From contig OW203768.1 in the NCBI GenBank assembly GCA_934045905.1, positions 33,695,060-33,759,059 on the forward strand: a stretch of DNA of 64,000 nt, written 5' to 3'. The notes below the pieces were generated by a model that was not told the DNA's origin, did no database searches, and saw only the letters and a program-made list of their open reading frames with translations. Below are positions 60,156 to 64,000 of this stretch, piece after piece. The position numbers and the translations under genes were made by a program. Source of the stretch: Leuctra nigra. Taxonomy: Eukaryota > Arthropoda > Insecta > Plecoptera > Leuctridae. The first letter of the stretch is position 1, and each line of letters opens with the position of its first letter.

Positions 60156-60346
60156 CTGCGCCACGAGAGGAGTTCATCGATTCGTTTCGCAGAGATTGAT
60201 CGACAACTTTGTTCCAATTGGGCAGAGCGAGGTGGGGTTTACGTATTTGGCTGAGAATTATATTTTCTACGACATAACAACGGAATTGTTGGTTTAAAGA
60301 TCTGAATACATATTTTTAATTAGGGAGGAAGACAGAAAAAGTTTAC

Positions 60347-60916
60347 TAAAGTGACCCGCAACCAATCTGTGGATTGGGATTTTCTTGAAAAACAGGTATT
60401 TTACGAACCCCTTACTGAGCTCAACCCACGAGAAGGTTCGGCATAACAATCCCCATTGTTATGCCGAACCTTCTCGTGGGTTGAGCTCAGTAAGGATTAA
60501 AATAAAATGCAGGTTGATTTGGTTCCATGTACAATATTATGAAAATGGGGAGGATGGAACTCAAATGGGACAAGCTTTATCAATCTTTGAATGTTTTTCA
60601 TAGAGTTTTTGATAGCTTGTGTTTATCGATTCATGATGGCAAAAGAGCATAGACTATTTTAAGATGAGTTTTTTGGAACTATTTATAAGGAGGTGTAATA
60701 ACACCATCAGCTCAAAAGGATTTTAGATTTATCAACGCATCGATTTATCAAAAAGTCTACTAGATTATGTATATGATAATTAGCCAACGGTGTTATGGTG
60801 TTTTGGACTGACATCTGCAAATATCTGGTATCATGGTGCGCACGCAGGTAAAGTATAGGGGACGGGAAAATAAAATGACCCTTTTCCAATCCACAGATCG
60901 ACTGCTGGTCACTTTA
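60347..60916. mobile_element. Probable TIR element (TAAAGTGACC ends) with a perfect hairpin
   Basis: Ends TAAAGTGACCCGCAACCAAT and GACTGCTGGTCACTTTA plus CTGTGGATTGG / CCAATCCACAG just inside are inverted repeats. I find no convincing TSD (aagtttac versus ggtaccta). The 41-bp perfect palindrome at 60410-60495 lies within it. Confidence 0.65.
60410..60495. repeat. Perfect 41-bp inverted repeat, 4-base loop
   Basis: Arms 60410-60450 and 60455-60495 are exact reverse complements around CCCC. The arm starts CCTTACTGAGCTCAACCC. Confidence 0.98.
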
Positions 60917-63171
60917 GGTACCTACCTACTTCCTACTAGACCTAGAGATATATTTAAATTATTTTTAGGCTTGAATTTAATTTCTAAAATATTGTTACTA
61001 TGTGTTGACTGATCATAAGAGGTACCTACCTCCAATCTGTGCATTGCTTGATAAAACTGAGCCTTCAAAAATACAGGATTTCCATTACAAAAGCTATTCA
61101 AATTCAGTAAAAACTAAAACCTTCTAAGGTATAAACTGTCATAAGAAACATTTTTATAAGAGAATCGGCTATAAAATCTATTAGCCCAAGAACTCAAAAT
61201 ATTAGGTATAGGTAGGTACCTACCGCTTCTATTTGTCATTAGGTACTAGTACCTACTACACTTTAGAGTGATGACCAAGACCAAAAATAACTAATAAGAC
61301 GTAATAATTTCTTTTACCTACCTACCTACTTAGTGTTAAAATGCGTGCAGTGTAGAAGTAGGCAAAGGAAAAATGATCGAACACTTATCTATAAAATGAA
61401 CACCTCTAGCAATAGAGGTCTAGGTACATACGGAGGATTGATTGAGCAAGCCGAAAACTTTTTCATAAATAAATGTTACCTACAGTTCGTTTTTCCTACG
61501 TTTGAACTCTCTACAGACCGAGACACCGTTAGTTGTTCTGTAAGGCCGAGAAAGACAACATTGCAAGGTGAGCGCGCAATGAAGTCTTTCTCAGCCTAGC
61601 AGAACAACCGACTGTGGCTCCATCTGGTGAGAGTTCATACATAGGAAAAACGAACTGTACTAAAGAAGGTACGTATTTGGAGCGACTGTAACCGAGTGTT
61701 TACTAACCATGGCATGAGCAAAAACAACAGAATTATTATATTTTTAAAATAATAGTTTTACTGTTTGTTTATGGACATGTGGTGTTGTGCAGTTGTTACT
61801 ACGATTTGATGACCTTTTAGGCCGAGTAGGGCCAACTTTGGATTAGCAAATAGCCAATTCCACAGCCAATAGGATTCACTAAATTTCCCTAGAACCATAT
61901 ATAGTTAACTTAAACGTTGGTCCTACCTGGCCTTCGTCATTAAATCAAATCCAATGTTAAATGAATCACTAATCAAATGATGAGGTATTAGCGACAATAT
62001 CGTATACCAGTTCCAGAACAAAAAAAAAATTAGAACCCTAAAGACCCATTCCAAAAGAAATCAACGAAGACATATTTGGTGACCTCCTCCGATCTTGATG
62101 AAATTTGGTACACATACTAACACAATGGCATGGTGTATTTGTAATTTTTTTCAGAATTTTATTGTTCGTATTCTCCGAGATACGGGGTCACTAAATTTTG
62201 ACCCTCGGAGGGGTCAAACTGGTCGCGCTAGACGTTTTCGCTAATAATTTGGCTTCTAATTAAGTTACAGAGCTGCAAGTGGTCTCATTTTACAGGTAAT
62301 AAAATTATCTATCCATAGATGCCACATAAGTGAACATTAAAAGTATTTATCTTGTAGATACAGAGGGTCAAATGTTGGTGAGGTCAAAGGTCATTTGCCA
62401 AAATACCTATTTTTTAAAATTTTTGAAACTTGGTGTGAATTTTCTACATACATGTAGGTACAATGTCAGAAAAAATTGAGGTGGTATCTCCACAGGTTTC
62501 TGAAAAAATAATTATTGTATTCGCAATTACATATAAGATAGCGTATTTGCTGCATCCAGGGCCTGTAAAAGATTGGTTAAAATTGGAATTTTGGTCAATC
62601 TTGTGAAAATGGCATATAACTTTAAATCCTATGTATTATTGTACTTCATTATGTACCTGCTTTAAGTGTTCAAAAGTGTTTTGGTTGCTTTTGCACTGTC
62701 AGCCGCTCTCAGTTTGTACCTTGACCTCTATAATGGAACTAGTAGAGGGCCAAGTGGTTTTACGTACGATCGTCATGAATGGAAATTGCCAACTATCTCA
62801 CTAAATACATAATACATAGATACAAAGCCTAAAAAAATTGGTGACACCCCCCCCCCCCCTGTCAGGGGCTGGGGGCTTAAGTTATTCATTCCTGTAGCCG
62901 AACCGAAAAGACACAGAGGACTATTTTTTATTTAAAACATCAAATCTTCTTGCCTTATTGTGAAGAAAAATAATTTAACAAAATTTTGGCCGTCATCTTG
63001 AAAAAATAATTTTAAAATCTAAGAATTTATCTACACTTGAAAACGGTAATTTGACGAACTACAAATGTCTCAAACAAAAATTGAAGTACTCATGAAATAC
63101 AATAACTTTGTAATTACTAATTCACCATTTTTTCTACCACCAATACTTTATGAGTAAGAGACGATTTAGGG
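60917..63171. other. Intronic/upstream DNA, mostly unrecognised
   Basis: Many short TAGGTACCTACC motifs (60914-61330). At 62060-62420 sequence such as CTCCGATCTTGATGAAATTTGG, TCCGAGATACGGGGTCACTAA and AGGTCAAAGGTCATTT resembles the long non-coding filler of large DNA transposons; no ends were found. A C13 run lies near 62847-62860. No Virilizer exon was recognised here. Confidence 0.4.
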
Positions 63172-63661
63172 CAGGAGCTTTATTCTATATCTTTTTTTGA
63201 TCTCGTCCCGGCCGCCTTCATTTCGGGTAATGCTATCTTAATGGCAGTGAAACGAAGGCGGCCGCGACGAAATCAAAAAAAGATAAAGAATCGGCAACCT
63301 TTTTTGGTGGAGGAGCCAATTTCCCAAAAAAATAAAATTAGGAGCCGCAGTTGAGGCAATCAAACACCGAAATACACCGAAAATAATGCATTGAATTAGG
63401 TACTAGTTTATTTTTGATATTTTGACGAAGCCCCTCAGTTGGGGGGAAGGCCCTGGGGGACAGGGCGTATTTTTAGAATTTCAATAATTTAAAAGTGATT
63501 CTGGGACTCTAAAATGAACCAACTTAATCAAATAATCGTCCAATTGTGCCCCGCCGGGCGTTTTTTCTTTGAATATTCAAATTTTTTCGATTCCAGATCT
63601 ATATTTAAATTATAAAGAGCTATTCAAGAACAACCAGAGAGCCGCAGGTTGCCGACCCCTG
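63172..63661. mobile_element. hAT MITE (family of 5590-6031) with a hairpin in its left end
   Basis: Perfect 8-bp TSD atttaggg at 63164-63171 and 63662-63669. Right end GGTTGCCGACCCCTG; the left end CAGG is separated from the matching ATCGGCAACC by a foldback insert (63178-63288) whose ~40-bp arms contain GGCCGCCTTC / GAAGGCGGCC and TCTTTTTTTGAT / ATCAAAAAAAGA. Confidence 0.8.
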
Positions 63662-63669
63662 ATTTAGGG

Positions 63670-64000
63670 CATTTTTTCTGAGTGGGATAGGGACTACGCA
63701 ATGTTAAAGGTGGGCTGTCATGGTCAACAAGTCGAAAATGTTGTACATGTTGTAACTAGAAGAAGAATGTCGAAAACGCGAACGCGATGCGATGTTTGGT
63801 TCAGGCGCTAGAGCCCCGCGAAGTTTGAAAAACCTGGTTGTTGTGACGTAGGTCCCACCCAACCTTTGCAGGCTTTTGAGGCTGAGTTGGGTGTGAATGA
63901 CGCGTTTCCCACCCCCTATCCGTCTTCGCTGGGCTATAACTTCGTTTAGGAATATCCTACAGAGCTCTAGTTTTCGCCGCTGTGATTGCATGCCTAATGT
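63670..64000. other. Right edge, nothing firm
   Basis: Higher GC than its surroundings. A 95-codon open frame on the - strand (63991-63704) has no family that I recognise and is not the missing Virilizer N terminus, so I do not call it. Confidence 0.35.

Noticed and set aside
63704..63991. 95-codon - strand frame as the missing Virilizer N terminus
   Set aside because: It lacks the expected LLF.DTF start and the RVIPPG-type motif of the N-terminal domain; probably random or repeat-derived.

Overview
The window is a piece of an animal nuclear genome, almost certainly an arthropod and probably an insect. It has spliced genes with GT-AG introns, GC-rich exons in AT-rich introns, LINEs of two kinds, a Ty3-like LTR element, tRNA-derived SINEs and very many short hAT, pogo/mariner and Mutator-like non-autonomous elements. 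I cannot name the species.

There are two host genes and they converge. On the + strand, five exons (1508-1557, 3928-4114, 6714-6886, 7751-8013, 9080-9278) encode the C-terminal ~290 residues of an FBXO25/FBXO32 (atrogin-1) family F-box protein; its 5' exons lie before the window. On the - strand, 19 exons from 60155 down to 12107 encode Virilizer (VIRMA/KIAA1429), the large scaffold of the m6A mRNA methyltransferase complex. All 18 exon junctions agree in phase and give one open frame of 1573 codons plus stop; only the N-terminal exon(s) lie past the right edge. The two 3' ends face each other near 11.2 kb.

Nearly everything else is intron or UTR filled with nested mobile elements, many with readable target-site duplications (TSDs). 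The FBXO introns hold hAT MITEs, SINEs and a 97-bp minisatellite built from the end of an exon plus its splice donor. The Virilizer introns hold a 4.7-kb CR1-like LINE (20.96-25.69 kb; PHD-finger ORF1 with a coding minisatellite, APE-RT ORF2), an 11.2-kb hAT-bounded composite (26321-37480), a five-part hAT/pogo nest (37916-41985), two inverted copies of one hAT element (16489-17335, 45778-46643), and a complete 4.5-kb jockey-like LINE (50000-54499) inside an older TIR element.

The composite contains a very young LTR retrotransposon with intact gag, no reverse transcriptase, and an in-phase GGGAAAC slippery heptamer joining gag to a second ORF. Beside it lies a repeat array with 14 exact TGACGTCA sites, most followed by CTTCCGG and an ATGGCGGC-type motif.

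In host terms the region is one large constitutive-type gene (Virilizer) whose introns have been expanded by transposons up to a few bases from its splice sites without breaking the reading frame, next to an F-box gene whose internal donor site has been amplified about 15-fold.
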